Source of the DNA: JBGTCD01 sp041749015
Lineage (GTDB): Bacteria > Bacteroidota > Bacteroidia > Cytophagales > Cyclobacteriaceae
Length of the DNA: 64,000 nt
Assembly (NCBI GenBank): GCA_041749015.1
Contig: JBGTCD010000039.1
Location: 15,561 to 79,560 of the forward strand
Direction: 5' to 3'
Shown: positions 24,972-34,440 of the stretch, piece after piece
How positions within the stretch are numbered: position 1 is the first letter of the stretch
Layout of the letters: every line of letters starts with the position of its first letter
The notes under the pieces: generated by a model
Database searches by the model: none
The model's input: the letters and a program-made list of their open reading frames with translations, nothing else
What the model was told of the DNA's origin: nothing
Translations under genes and position numbers: made by a program

Positions 24972-25402
24972 ACAAAAAATTAGCCATAGGTGCCGATCAT
25001 GCAGGGTTTGACCTTAAAGCACTGTTAAAGCAGCATCTGTCCAACAAAGGCTGGGAGTTAGAGGATTGTGGCACCCATTCACCCGATTCTGTAGATTATC
25101 CTGATTTTGCGCATCCGGTAGCCACACTTGTAGAAGATGGAAAGGCCCCTCTGGGAATTTTGATTTGTGGGAGCGCTAATGGGGTGGCCATGACTGCTAA
25201 TAAGCATCAGGGCATCCGTGCTGCCATCTGCTGGACTCCTGAACTTGCTTCGCTTGCCCGACAACATAATAATGCCAATATCTTATGTCTGCCGGCAAGA
25301 TTCATTACTACCGAGGATGCTCTGGAAATTACAGAGGCGTATTTAAATACGGCCTTCGAAGGAGGCCGGCATGAGAGAAGGGTGGATAAAATAAGTTGCT
25401 AG
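24968..25402 (+). CDS. rpiB: Ribose-5-phosphate isomerase B
   Basis: Interconverts ribose 5-phosphate and ribulose 5-phosphate in the pentose phosphate pathway. 144 residues, the usual RpiB length. Motifs: IGADHAGFDLKALLKQHL, CGTHSPDSVDYPDFAHPVA, ILICGSANGVAMTANKHQGIRA and the phosphate-binding HERRV near the end. The start codon overlaps the tatC stop as ATGA, indicating translational coupling at the end of the glyA operon. Confidence 0.95.
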   Translation: MNKKLAIGADHAGFDLKALLKQHLSNKGWELEDCGTHSPDSVDYPDFAHPVATLVEDGKAPLGILICGSANGVAMTANKHQGIRAAICWTPELASLARQHNNANILCLPARFITTEDALEITEAYLNTAFEGGRHERRVDKISC

Positions 25403-25424
25403 TTTAATTGTCTGATCGGCCTTT

Positions 25425-26837
25425 TTATTCTCCTATGAGCCGATAAAGCCCTGGAGCAGCTATCTCATACTGTAATTTCAGTGAAGGAATTTTATCAAAA
25501 ACTCCTGGGATCAGGTTGTCTTCATCAATGATATACTCCGGCATATCTTTGACAAACCCCTGGTAGATAATTGTGGTGTTGTCATAATACCCAGGATTGG
25601 TAAAAATTTCTTCCGACAATGGCCAATCCAGAAATGGCGTTGCGTGTAGGGCATGTCTTAGTGGACTCAGATTTTCACTTAAAATCAATATCCTCTTTCC
25701 CTTCACTTTGGCATCCCACTGACCAGGGCTTACCAATAGTTTTTCGGGGTTCACCCATTCCACAGGCACCACCGGACCAAAATACGTCCCCAAACTGGTA
25801 AAGGAAATCCCAAAAACAAAAATCATGAATGCTATCCCGGCTATACGCCTTCGGCGAATAATCAGAAAGAAATGGGTAATAAAAAACGCTAATGGTATTA
25901 CCATGACAGTAAGATTCACCGGAGCCCGCTCATGGGTGAGAAAAAAGAAAATCCCTGAAAAAATCAACCAAACCCCCATCACCCGAAGGAGCCTGGCCTG
26001 AAAGTTGGTAAATGGCGAACGGGTCAAAATCATAAATAATGAAAACAAAAGGAATATGACGGGCACCGATGCGATTATAAAAAGGTCGCGAATATCGATA
26101 AACTTGAAACTCTCAAAATATACCAGCTGTCTGAAATAGTTATAATAAAGCTCCGGAAGTCCATCTCGCAAATAAAAATACAAAACCAAAATACCATAGG
26201 GTAATAGGAAACCAAAAATGAACAGCGCATATCGCCGGGGTACTGTACCTGTAAAAAGCACCATAATCACCAGGGCACATAAACCAAAAATGGTGAGGGG
26301 TGGGTAAAACAACCCGGCAATCGCTAGAAAAAGTCCGGTATATAATATGGTTTCGTCACGTTTGGCTCTAAATTCTATATGACTAAAAAGGTTGCGAATG
26401 GCAGGGAGAATAAAAGTAATCCCCATAAGGATCGGTGTAAGTGTAAAGAAATCGAAATATAGGGACATAATCAGGCCGTAAACTATGGCAGGTACGTAGG
26501 TATTTTCCTCATAAGCCCTGGTCTGCAATACCAGAAAATTAAACTGGGCACATTGAAAGATGAGTAATAATAAAGCAAGGATTTGGTAGGTAATATGGCT
26601 CTTACCTCCCACCAGGTGAATCAGCCAATAAACACCCGCTGCTAAAGGGCCTGCATTATCCCATATTTCTGTATAAAGTTGGTTACCTGATGCAAGCTTT
26701 TCTCCTAACACCATATTGGAAAGCTCAGGAATGGTAAGGCTATCACCTGCAATCATCACGGGTAGCCGGATAGCAAGCAGGATCAAAAATACGGCAATTA
26801 GCCGATAGGGATCATTTATTCTGAAAAATCTAAGCAA
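25425..26837 (-). CDS. Polytopic membrane protein, possible GT-C-type glycosyltransferase
   Basis: A 470-residue protein with about eleven transmembrane helices and a short C-terminal soluble region. The first large loop contains ASGNQLYTEIWDNAGPLAAG, which resembles the acidic loop after helix 1 in GT-C lipid-linked sugar transferases (LYxDxWDxxPP type). There is no signal peptide beyond helix 1. The C-terminus (KGKRILILSENLSPLRHALHATPF) would lie outside. Similar uncharacterised proteins are widespread in the phylum. The glycosyltransferase reading is an inference; a structural comparison would decide it. It is divergent from rbfA. Confidence 0.55.
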   Translation of the reverse strand: MLRFFRINDPYRLIAVFLILLAIRLPVMIAGDSLTIPELSNMVLGEKLASGNQLYTEIWDNAGPLAAGVYWLIHLVGGKSHITYQILALLLLIFQCAQFNFLVLQTRAYEENTYVPAIVYGLIMSLYFDFFTLTPILMGITFILPAIRNLFSHIEFRAKRDETILYTGLFLAIAGLFYPPLTIFGLCALVIMVLFTGTVPRRYALFIFGFLLPYGILVLYFYLRDGLPELYYNYFRQLVYFESFKFIDIRDLFIIASVPVIFLLFSLFMILTRSPFTNFQARLLRVMGVWLIFSGIFFFLTHERAPVNLTVMVIPLAFFITHFFLIIRRRRIAGIAFMIFVFGISFTSLGTYFGPVVPVEWVNPEKLLVSPGQWDAKVKGKRILILSENLSPLRHALHATPFLDWPLSEEIFTNPGYYDNTTIIYQGFVKDMPEYIIDEDNLIPGVFDKIPSLKLQYEIAAPGLYRLIGE

Positions 26838-26919
26838 GGCTTAAGAGGTTTATGCAACAGTATGCAGCCGAAATTAGTTGAATTAAAAGAAAAAGTAAAT
26901 TTTTAAGATATTTGTACTG

Positions 26920-27297
26920 ATGAATGATAGTAAAAGACAACAAAAATATGCGCGCCTCCTCCAAAAGGAACTTGGTGCTATTTTCCAAAAAGATACGCGA
27001 GGCATCCTGGAAGGGGCCTTTGTGACCATCGCCCACATAGACATGTCACCTGACCTAAGCCTGGCTAAGGTGTACATCAGCATGATGCTGATCAAGGATA
27101 GGGAAAGTTTATTACAGAAAATCACCACAAGAAAAAGTGAGATCCGTAAACAGCTTGGAAACAAAATTGGCAAACAGGTACGCATCGTACCAGATCTTAT
27201 TTTTCACATTGACCAGATTGAGGAGCGGGCAATGGAGTTAGATAAGCTCATTGACAGCCTCAGCATTCCTCCCAAAGAGGACGAAGAAGAAAATTAA
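26920..27297 (+). CDS. rbfA: 30S ribosome-binding factor A
   Basis: Assembly factor for the 30S subunit, acting on the 5' end of 16S rRNA during late maturation. 125 residues with the KH-like fold. Seen: SKRQQKYARLLQKELGAIFQKD at the start, VTIAHIDMSPDLSLAKVYIS in the middle and RIVPDLIFHIDQIEERAMELDKLIDSL at the end, all standard. The LolC/E-type permease gene begins 6 bases after its stop, a pairing common in Bacteroidota. Confidence 0.93.
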   Translation: MNDSKRQQKYARLLQKELGAIFQKDTRGILEGAFVTIAHIDMSPDLSLAKVYISMMLIKDRESLLQKITTRKSEIRKQLGNKIGKQVRIVPDLIFHIDQIEERAMELDKLIDSLSIPPKEDEEEN

Positions 27298-27303
27298 CCG
27301 ATC

Positions 27304-28536
27304 TTGAACATTCCCTTTTTTATCGCCCGAAAGTATTTTTTCTCAAAGAGAAAGCGAAACTTCATCAACATCATTTCCATGATCTCTATGGTAGGAGTGG
27401 CGGTATGCACGGCAGCCTTAATCATTGTTCTTTCAGTTTTTAATGGTCTGGAAGGCCTGCTGAGGTCTGTTTTCGGATCATTTGACCCGGAAATCCTCGT
27501 AGTTCCTGCTAAAGGGAAGTCATTCGAATTTGATGAAGGATTTCTGGAAAATGTCAATGCCATTGAGGGGGTGGCCATCGTCACCGAAGTGATCGAGGAC
27601 TATGCCTATATCAAATACAGAGATTACGATATGGTGGTAACCATGAAAGGGGTCAGTGATAATTTTCTGGATCAGGGCCGGTTGGTCAAAGGAGAAAATA
27701 TAGTAAACGGAGAACTGAAATTACGAGAGGGCAGCATCAACTATGCTATTATAGGCAGGGGGGTACGGTATAATTTGTCTGCGGTAGCCGGAAATGACCT
27801 ACACGCCCTACAAGTACATTATATTAAAGATGCCCGCACCGGAACCCTTGACCCTAGCAAACTGTACAGCAGAAAGAATATCCTGATCGGCAGCGTGTTT
27901 GCCATCGAAAAGTCTTATGATGAAAATTACATCATAGTCCCTCTTGAATTTGCCAAAGACCTCCTGGATTATGGCAATAAAAGGACTGCTCTTGAAATCA
28001 AAACTCTTGATAGCCACCGTCCGGACCGCGTCATCAATGCCCTTAAAAATTCCCTTGGTGAAGATTTTAAAGTACTCAGTAATGAGGAGCAACATGCAGA
28101 CCTGTATAAAATCCTCAAGCTTGAAAAGCTTTTCGTTTTCATGACATTGACCTTTTTACTGGCCATTGGCAGCATCAATATTTTCTTTTCCCTGATTATG
28201 CTGGCCCTGGACAAGAAAAAGGATATTGCTTTGCTCTACGCTTTGGGGGCTGAAAAAACATTGGTCAGAAATATTTTCCTAACTGAGGGGGCTATAATCT
28301 CTCTGGGTGGCGCCACTGGGGGATTATTAATAGGGGCATTTGTATGCTGGCTTCAGCAAAATTTCGGCCTGGTTTCCATGGGAATGGAAGCCGCTATTAT
28401 GGATAACTACCCGGTTGAAATGCGTTTTATGGACTTCTTTTACACCGGTTTAAGCATAATAGTGATTACTTTATTAATTTCTTACAGGCCTGCAGTGATT
28501 GCCACCAGGTATCACAATATCAGCTTCCTCCAGTAG
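27304..28536 (+). CDS. LolC/E-type ABC transporter permease (FtsX/MacB fold)
   Basis: Inner-membrane permease of 410 residues likely working in lipoprotein release or envelope export with an ATPase encoded elsewhere. Start is TTG at 27304, giving the typical NIPFFIARKYFFSKRKRNFINIIS. Helix 1 follows (ISMVGVAVCTAALIIVLSVFNGL), then a periplasmic MacB-core domain (about 50-270), then three C-terminal helices of the FtsX domain with ALDKKKDIALLYALGAEKTLVRNIF and EGAIISLGGATGG. It is translationally close to rbfA. The exact substrate is inferred from the LolC/E family only. Confidence 0.85.
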   Translation: MNIPFFIARKYFFSKRKRNFINIISMISMVGVAVCTAALIIVLSVFNGLEGLLRSVFGSFDPEILVVPAKGKSFEFDEGFLENVNAIEGVAIVTEVIEDYAYIKYRDYDMVVTMKGVSDNFLDQGRLVKGENIVNGELKLREGSINYAIIGRGVRYNLSAVAGNDLHALQVHYIKDARTGTLDPSKLYSRKNILIGSVFAIEKSYDENYIIVPLEFAKDLLDYGNKRTALEIKTLDSHRPDRVINALKNSLGEDFKVLSNEEQHADLYKILKLEKLFVFMTLTFLLAIGSINIFFSLIMLALDKKKDIALLYALGAEKTLVRNIFLTEGAIISLGGATGGLLIGAFVCWLQQNFGLVSMGMEAAIMDNYPVEMRFMDFFYTGLSIIVITLLISYRPAVIATRYHNISFLQ

Positions 28537-28808
28537 GGTATACCCTCAAGCGCATCTTTCGAATACAGGCCATTAATTTTATCTTACTGATTTTCAGTAT
28601 TTTAACTTACGGTATAAAAAGATTCATCCAAAACAATTTCTGTTATTTTCCGTATGTTAGAATAGGAAATTTCGTTGAGAAAAAGATTCGAATTCCAGTT
28701 AATGGACATTATTCCTGATAACCTCACATCGTAATCCTTTCACGGATTTCCGCCCATTTATTTCTCATTTTCTTATTAAATTTCGCAATTGTCTTTTTGC
28801 AATAATTA

Positions 28809-31739
28809 ATGAAAGTCTCTGCAACTAAACCTTTTCAGATAATCTACTCCTTGTTTCAGCATGAGTATTTGGGATATTTATTTGAATCTTATGTCGTGCA
28901 CGTAGACTCACTTGGAAAATTAACCTTTCAGCACCAGAATATTTCACCTCAAAATGCCGAGGAATTTGCCAAAGGCCTGGATGATACAGACTATGAATTA
29001 ATCGACTTGATGGATTCAATGAGTCAGAACGCCATTGCGAAAAAATTTTCAAAAAAACCCATGAAAACCTTTGAGTTTTTTCTCAAAGTATATGACAAGC
29101 AAAAAGGTCAGGAACCACTACAACAAGAGATCGAAAGGTATCTGGAAATCAAAAGGGCTGCGGTACTTGAGAAAATGAAAGGCAAGCGCATGTTTGAAAT
29201 GGGCAATGACGGCGAGCCTGCCTGGAGGGAAATTGAAGTGATGGAAAATAAAGCCACTATTCTCTTTCACTTCAGAAAAAATGAGGAAAACACCCATTAT
29301 TTCCCTACGATTAAATACAATGATGTAAAGCTGGATTTTCAATACAAAGGCGCCTATATCATTTGTAAAAATCCGGCCTGGTTGGTTTTGGCTGGTAAGC
29401 TTTATAGTTTTGAAAAAGAGGTAGATGGCAAAAAACTACTGCCCTTCCTGAATAAGAAATTTATTGTAATCCCAAAAAATGTAGAGGAAACCTATTACAG
29501 CAAATTTGTGGCACCTCTGATTGCCTCTTTTGATGTATATGCCAAGGGATTTGAGATTACCAGTGAAGACCATCGCCCTCAACCAATCATTAAAATTACC
29601 GGGGTCAATACCAATCCCACCCAGGAATCCTTATTTGGTAAATCCAATGATATTGATGACGGCAGTGGGTTTTTAGTGATGGAAATATCATTCCGATATG
29701 GCCAATTCATTTTCAAAGCTGAGGCCCCAGGCCCCATAAGTGTGAAAATGGAAAAAAGGGACGGTGATTATGTTTTCCACCGGGTAAAAAGAAATCTGAA
29801 CTTTGAAAAAAATACAATAAAACGTTTGGTAGAAAGTGGCATGCCATTCCGGCACGGGCGTGCAGCGCTGCCAAAAAGCAAGGCCATCAGCTGGCTCAAT
29901 AGACACAAGGAAACGCTGGAGACCAAGGGATTGGAGTTCCAGCAGAAGGAGTCCAGTGGCAAGGAATATTTTTTGGGAAAATCCTCTATTGACATAGAAG
30001 TTAAGGAAAATATTGACTGGTTTGAAGTTAATGCCATCATTAGATTTGGTGAATTTGAAATTCCCTTTAGGGAATTAAGAAAATACATTATCAATAAGAA
30101 AAGGGAATTCATCCTACCGGATGGCAAAATTGCTGTAATCCCCGAAGAATGGTTTGAAGAATATTCGGAGCTATTTGCCTTTATCAATGATGATTCCGGC
30201 ACTGCCCAAGAATCCCGTTTGAAGAAGCACCACCTGGCCCTGGTGCAGGAACTTGAATCCGGCAATCTGGCCCGGGTCAGCATGGGTAAAAAGCTACAAA
30301 AGCTCAGGGATTTTGACCAGATAGAAAATTTTCCCATGCCTGAAGGATTTCAAGGAACCCTGCGGCCATACCAAACTGCCGGCTACAATTGGATGCGCTT
30401 TCTGGATGAGTACCGTTTTGGAGGATGCCTGGCAGATGACATGGGATTAGGTAAAACGGTCCAGGCATTAGCCTTACTTCAAGCACAAAAGGAAACTGGG
30501 AAGACAGGCACTTCCTTGTTGGTGATGCCCACCTCCCTGGTGTACAACTGGGAGATGGAGGCCAAGAAGTTCACGCCTGATTTAAAAGTTTTTTCTTATA
30601 CTGGCACTTTCAGAGACAAGGATGTATCCAGGTTTAGTCAATATGATTTGGTGCTTACCTCCTACGGTATCGTGCGGCTTGACATTGAAGAAATCAAATC
30701 CTTTTATTTCAACTATGTGATTCTTGATGAATCACAATCGATTAAAAATCCCTCTTCGATCATAGCCAAGTCGGTAAGAAAATTAAAATCAAGACAGCGA
30801 TTGATTCTCACGGGCACGCCCCTTGAAAACAGCACCCTTGACCTCTGGTCACAAATGACATTTGTAAATCCTGGTCTATTAGGAAATCAGGCATTCTTCA
30901 AAAATGAGTTTTTAGTGCCTATTGAAAAGAAAAATGATTTTGAAAAAACTAAAAGACTGCACACCATCATCAAGCCATTTATTCTTAGGAGGCACAAATC
31001 ACAGGTGGCCCGGGAGTTGCCCGAAAAGCTGGAAAATATCCATTATTGTGATATGACCGAAGCCCAGGAAAAAGTGTATGAAGAAGTTAAGTCACATTAC
31101 AGAAATAAAATACTTGGCCTCATTGAATCTGATGGCATTGGAAAAACCCAGTTTGTACTCCTTCAGGGGTTGACCAAGCTGCGGCAGATTGCCAACCACC
31201 CTGCTTTGACCGAAGAGGATTATTCTGACGACTCCGGCAAAATGGAAGAAATCCTATCCATGATGGACAATGCCCTCGAGGAAGGCCATAAGATTTTGAT
31301 TTTTAGCCAGTTTGTAAAGCACCTGAAAATTGTAGAAAAGCAGGTCAAGGAAAAGTCAATAAAATATGCCTATCTCGATGGCAGCACCAAAGACCGGAAA
31401 AAGGAGGTTGAACAATTCCAAAATGACCCTAAAACTACAGTTTTTCTGATCTCACTGAAGGCAGGCGGCTTAGGGCTCAACCTTACCAAGGCAGATTATG
31501 TATTCATCCTGGACCCCTGGTGGAATCCTGCAAGTGAGGCGCAGGCCGTAGACAGGGCCCATCGTATTGGTCAGGAAAATAAAGTATTCACCTATAAATT
31601 TATCACAAGAAATACGGTAGAAGAAAAAATCCTTGCCCTGCAGCAGCGCAAACTGCGACTGGCCAATGAGCTTATTGCAACAGAGCAAAGCTTTGTAAAA
31701 AGCCTTACAAAAGAGGACATCGAAGGGCTGCTGGATTAA
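28809..31739 (+). CDS. SNF2-family DEAD/DEAH-like helicase
   Basis: A 976-residue Swi2/Snf2 ATPase that would translocate on double-stranded DNA or remodel nucleoprotein complexes. The N-terminal 500 residues are a Bacteroidota-specific region without zinc-finger (SWIM) cysteines. The motor begins at about 517 (LRPYQTAGYNWMRFLDEY), with Walker A DDMGLGKTVQALALL, motif II LDESQSIKN, motif III LTGTPLENS, and the helicase-C part with SQFVKHLKIVEKQ, SLKAGGLGLNLTKADYVF and DRAHRIGQENKV. The 3' end overlaps the convergent acyltransferase gene by 4 bases. The 272 bases upstream carry no other gene. Confidence 0.93.
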   Translation: MKVSATKPFQIIYSLFQHEYLGYLFESYVVHVDSLGKLTFQHQNISPQNAEEFAKGLDDTDYELIDLMDSMSQNAIAKKFSKKPMKTFEFFLKVYDKQKGQEPLQQEIERYLEIKRAAVLEKMKGKRMFEMGNDGEPAWREIEVMENKATILFHFRKNEENTHYFPTIKYNDVKLDFQYKGAYIICKNPAWLVLAGKLYSFEKEVDGKKLLPFLNKKFIVIPKNVEETYYSKFVAPLIASFDVYAKGFEITSEDHRPQPIIKITGVNTNPTQESLFGKSNDIDDGSGFLVMEISFRYGQFIFKAEAPGPISVKMEKRDGDYVFHRVKRNLNFEKNTIKRLVESGMPFRHGRAALPKSKAISWLNRHKETLETKGLEFQQKESSGKEYFLGKSSIDIEVKENIDWFEVNAIIRFGEFEIPFRELRKYIINKKREFILPDGKIAVIPEEWFEEYSELFAFINDDSGTAQESRLKKHHLALVQELESGNLARVSMGKKLQKLRDFDQIENFPMPEGFQGTLRPYQTAGYNWMRFLDEYRFGGCLADDMGLGKTVQALALLQAQKETGKTGTSLLVMPTSLVYNWEMEAKKFTPDLKVFSYTGTFRDKDVSRFSQYDLVLTSYGIVRLDIEEIKSFYFNYVILDESQSIKNPSSIIAKSVRKLKSRQRLILTGTPLENSTLDLWSQMTFVNPGLLGNQAFFKNEFLVPIEKKNDFEKTKRLHTIIKPFILRRHKSQVARELPEKLENIHYCDMTEAQEKVYEEVKSHYRNKILGLIESDGIGKTQFVLLQGLTKLRQIANHPALTEEDYSDDSGKMEEILSMMDNALEEGHKILIFSQFVKHLKIVEKQVKEKSIKYAYLDGSTKDRKKEVEQFQNDPKTTVFLISLKAGGLGLNLTKADYVFILDPWWNPASEAQAVDRAHRIGQENKVFTYKFITRNTVEEKILALQQRKLRLANELIATEQSFVKSLTKEDIEGLLD

Positions 31740-32596
31740 TCAGGAGGCGGAGTACCGCGCCTTTTCCACCGATTATGGCTCCAGAGCCACCCTTCCGGAT
31801 CCGCTGTGATCAAATCCTGGAGGGAATCCGCAAATCTCCCCATAATATGGCCATCAGGAAGCTTTTTTGGATAAGGCGGCATGGCCAAAGGAATAAATTT
31901 TACCTGGTAATACCCTCTTCTCACTCTAACAGTATGAATAAAATAAACCGGCCTTTCAAGCACATTGATCAGCTTCTCAGTACCCAGGTAGAAGGCTGTT
32001 TTACGATTTAAAAAATCATGCCAGACCATGGGTGCTCTGCCGGGAGGCATTTGATCAGCAACAATAGAAAGAGAGGCATGCCGATCCTTTTCCCTGACAA
32101 GGGTCCTGACGATTTCATTTTTCGAAACCGGCTTGCCCCCAAATCTGGATCTTGTGTTAATCATAAGCCTGTCAAAAAATTTGATGGCAATGGGTTGGTA
32201 TACTGCATCAATGGGCACTTTAAGATGCAGACATCCAGCCAGAAGTACCCATTCCCAATTAAAAGTATGGCTGGCCATTAATACTACATTTTCCTTATTT
32301 CGAAGTTGCTCAAAAAGGATTTCATTAGGCTCAAAATCAACTCTTTTCATCAAGGCTTCCCTGGAAATGGTGATGCCTTTGATCGCTTCTACTCCAAACT
32401 GAGCCAGCCGCTTATAGAAACCCTTTGAAATCCTTCGGAGCTCATCATCAGATTTTTCAGGGAAGGACTGTTTTAAGTTGTTGAAAACTACTTTGCGGCG
32501 GTACCTATAAATATAATAGGTAAGCACGTACAGTATCCAGGCCACAACATAAAGTATTGGGAGGGGAATTCTGGAAAACAGCCTGATCGAAAACAT
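31736..32596 (-). CDS. LpxL/HtrB-like lysophospholipid or lipid A acyltransferase
   Basis: Membrane-associated acyltransferase of 286 residues, probably transferring a secondary acyl chain to lipid A precursors. An N-terminal hydrophobic helix (about 8-30) precedes RRKVVFNNLKQSFPEK, the standard start of the family. The catalytic HX4E motif is SHTFNWEW, followed by the VYQPIAIKFFDRLM and ADQMPP blocks. It lies alone between convergent and divergent genes. Ornithine or other lipids are possible alternative acceptors. Confidence 0.88.
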   Translation of the reverse strand: MFSIRLFSRIPLPILYVVAWILYVLTYYIYRYRRKVVFNNLKQSFPEKSDDELRRISKGFYKRLAQFGVEAIKGITISREALMKRVDFEPNEILFEQLRNKENVVLMASHTFNWEWVLLAGCLHLKVPIDAVYQPIAIKFFDRLMINTRSRFGGKPVSKNEIVRTLVREKDRHASLSIVADQMPPGRAPMVWHDFLNRKTAFYLGTEKLINVLERPVYFIHTVRVRRGYYQVKFIPLAMPPYPKKLPDGHIMGRFADSLQDLITADPEGWLWSHNRWKRRGTPPPD

Positions 32597-32668
32597 ACCG
32601 GTGCAAAAATGATAAAATTCTCTGAGGGTAATCGGGTTTGTTTATAAATTGAGCAAAATTTTAAAAAG

Positions 32669-33475
32669 ATGAAGGATAAGGTAGTAGTCATCACGGGTGG
32701 CTCCTCAGGTATTGGCAGGGCTTTGGCCACTGAATTTGGAGCTAAGGGATCAAAAATTCTTATTACCGGTAGGAATGAATCCCAATTATCAGAAACCGTG
32801 CAATCTTTACAAAAGCAAGGCATTCAAATCCAGGGCTTTGTGGCTGATGTGAGTAAGGAAGAGGATAATAAAGCCATGGCAGAGGCCGCCATCAACCACT
32901 ACGGCCGGATTGATATTCTGATCAATAATGCCGGTATTACCATGCGGGCCCTTTTCGAAGATTGTGACCTGGAAGTCATCAAAAAAGTCATGGATATCAA
33001 TTTCTATGGGGTCCTGTATGCTACCAAGTATTGTCTCCCGGAAATACTTAAAAATGAGGGCTCAGTAGTAGGCCTTTCTTCTATTGCTGGCTTCAGGGGT
33101 TTGCCTGGGCGCACCGGATATTCGGCCTCTAAATTTGCCCTGAATGGTTTCCTTGAGGTCCTGCGTACTGAAATGCTCAAAAGAAATGTCCATATTCTGA
33201 CTGCTGCCCCCGGATTCACCGCTTCAAATATCCGGAAAAGGTCTTTGGTCAAAGATGGGTCGATCCAGGGAGAATCCCCACGTGATGAAGATAACATGAT
33301 GACGGCTGAGGAATGTGCACGCCATATTTATAAGGCAGTGGTGAAACGAAAAAATATCATTGTGCTTACCCTCCAGGGTAAATTGGCGGTATTCCTTAAT
33401 AAATGGCTCCCCGGACTCGCTGATAAGCTGGTGTACAAGACTATGGCAAATGAGCCCGATTCGCCATTGAAGTAA
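32669..33475 (+). CDS. Short-chain dehydrogenase/reductase
   Basis: NAD(P)-dependent oxidoreductase of 268 residues with a classical SDR fold. Cofactor motif TGGSSGIGRALA at 9-20, NNAG at about 89-92, catalytic Ser in GLSSIAGFRG and the YSASK Tyr-Lys pair. ITGRNESQL at the end of beta2 (Gly-Arg after the strand) suggests NADP preference. The C-terminus continues as a hydrophobic helix region (NIIVLTLQGKLAVFLNKWLPG), as in SDRs that act on lipid substrates (7B/C type). The substrate is unknown. Confidence 0.88.
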   Translation: MKDKVVVITGGSSGIGRALATEFGAKGSKILITGRNESQLSETVQSLQKQGIQIQGFVADVSKEEDNKAMAEAAINHYGRIDILINNAGITMRALFEDCDLEVIKKVMDINFYGVLYATKYCLPEILKNEGSVVGLSSIAGFRGLPGRTGYSASKFALNGFLEVLRTEMLKRNVHILTAAPGFTASNIRKRSLVKDGSIQGESPRDEDNMMTAEECARHIYKAVVKRKNIIVLTLQGKLAVFLNKWLPGLADKLVYKTMANEPDSPLK

Positions 33476-33592
33476 CATAAAAGGACCTTTTCGCTCAAAA
33501 TATTTTAACCATTTAAAAAAAATGGTCTGAATCTTGCTATATTTTAAACAATCGAGAGCATGGTTTATTGTTTAATCTAATCCCAGTCAATC

Positions 33593-34396
33593 ATGAGGAT
33601 ACCATTACTAATGTTTTCCATTTTATTCCTTCCGCTCTCGTTATTTTCTCAAAGGTTTTATGTCGAGGATGATGATCCGCCCAAATTACATACCAAAGAA
33701 AGCAGTATGGGGTATGTAAAAACAGGCGGTAAAGGGCTCATGGGCCAGTACTTCGGGACAGCACACGGGTTTTCCGCCGAATATTTTTGGTTTTTGGGTC
33801 AGTCTAATGTTTCTATTGGCCTGGATGGGGCCTTTTCAGTATATGGAAATGAAACCAACCAGGAACTGTATTATTTTGACAACAGTGAGTATGGCATGGT
33901 GGATGTAAATGTCATCAATGGCCTTAGTAATTTTGGTATCAACACCAGATTCCACCTCAAGAGAACCGGAATCATCAACCCCTACATCATTTCGCGGGTT
34001 GGCTATTCAATGTTTACAAGTAGTTTATATATTGAGGATCCTAGAGAGTCGCATACATCTAGCTGCCCTGTACCTTTAGAAAGCGAAATACTATTGTCAT
34101 CCAGTGCCCCGGTATATTCTTTTGGCGCAGGCATTCAATTGGACATAGGAAAGTATTTTACCAGAAGACCTTCAGGAGTATTGCTTGATATCAGAACCCA
34201 GTTTATAACAGGCGCTCCGGTACGGTACATGAGTTTTCAGCCACCTGTTACCTTGCTGGATCATGCCCAGGACCTTTATATTGGTTTTGCCAGTGAAATT
34301 GAACCTGACCTGGTCCATGATTACCATGTAGGGTACACCTATTCGTCTCCGATCCGGTTGATTGAAACCAAATTTCAGCTTTCCTTTAGATTTTAG
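33593..34396 (+). CDS. Hypothetical outer-membrane beta-barrel protein
   Basis: A 267-residue secreted protein with signal peptide MRIPLLMFSILFLPLSLFSQ. The rest is rich in alternating aromatic/polar strands and ends in the sequence KFQLSFRF, an aromatic C-terminus typical of outer-membrane barrels recognised by BamA. Segments such as GFSAEYFWFLGQSNVSIGLDG and YSFGAGIQLDIGKYF look like barrel hairpins. No named family is recognised. It is monocistronic and ends at a hairpin shared with the convergent rfbA operon. Confidence 0.65.
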   Translation: MRIPLLMFSILFLPLSLFSQRFYVEDDDPPKLHTKESSMGYVKTGGKGLMGQYFGTAHGFSAEYFWFLGQSNVSIGLDGAFSVYGNETNQELYYFDNSEYGMVDVNVINGLSNFGINTRFHLKRTGIINPYIISRVGYSMFTSSLYIEDPRESHTSSCPVPLESEILLSSSAPVYSFGAGIQLDIGKYFTRRPSGVLLDIRTQFITGAPVRYMSFQPPVTLLDHAQDLYIGFASEIEPDLVHDYHVGYTYSSPIRLIETKFQLSFRF

Positions 34397-34408
34397 GGGA
34401 AGTCCTTG

Positions 34409-34440
34409 AATAAGGCCTGATGAATTTCAGGTCTTATTTT
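34409..34440. terminator. Bidirectional terminator-like hairpin between the barrel gene and rfbA
   Basis: AATAAGGCCTGA (34409-34420) pairs with TCAGGTCTTATT (34427-34438) with one G-T pair around a 6-base loop. The plus strand ends in TTATTTT. It overlaps the rfbA stop codon and sits 13 bases after the barrel gene stop, so it could end transcription from both sides. Confidence 0.6.

Noticed and set aside
33508..33526. ACCATTT/AAATGGT inverted repeat after the SDR gene as a terminator
   Set aside because: No T-run follows on either strand and the loop is all A; too weak to call.
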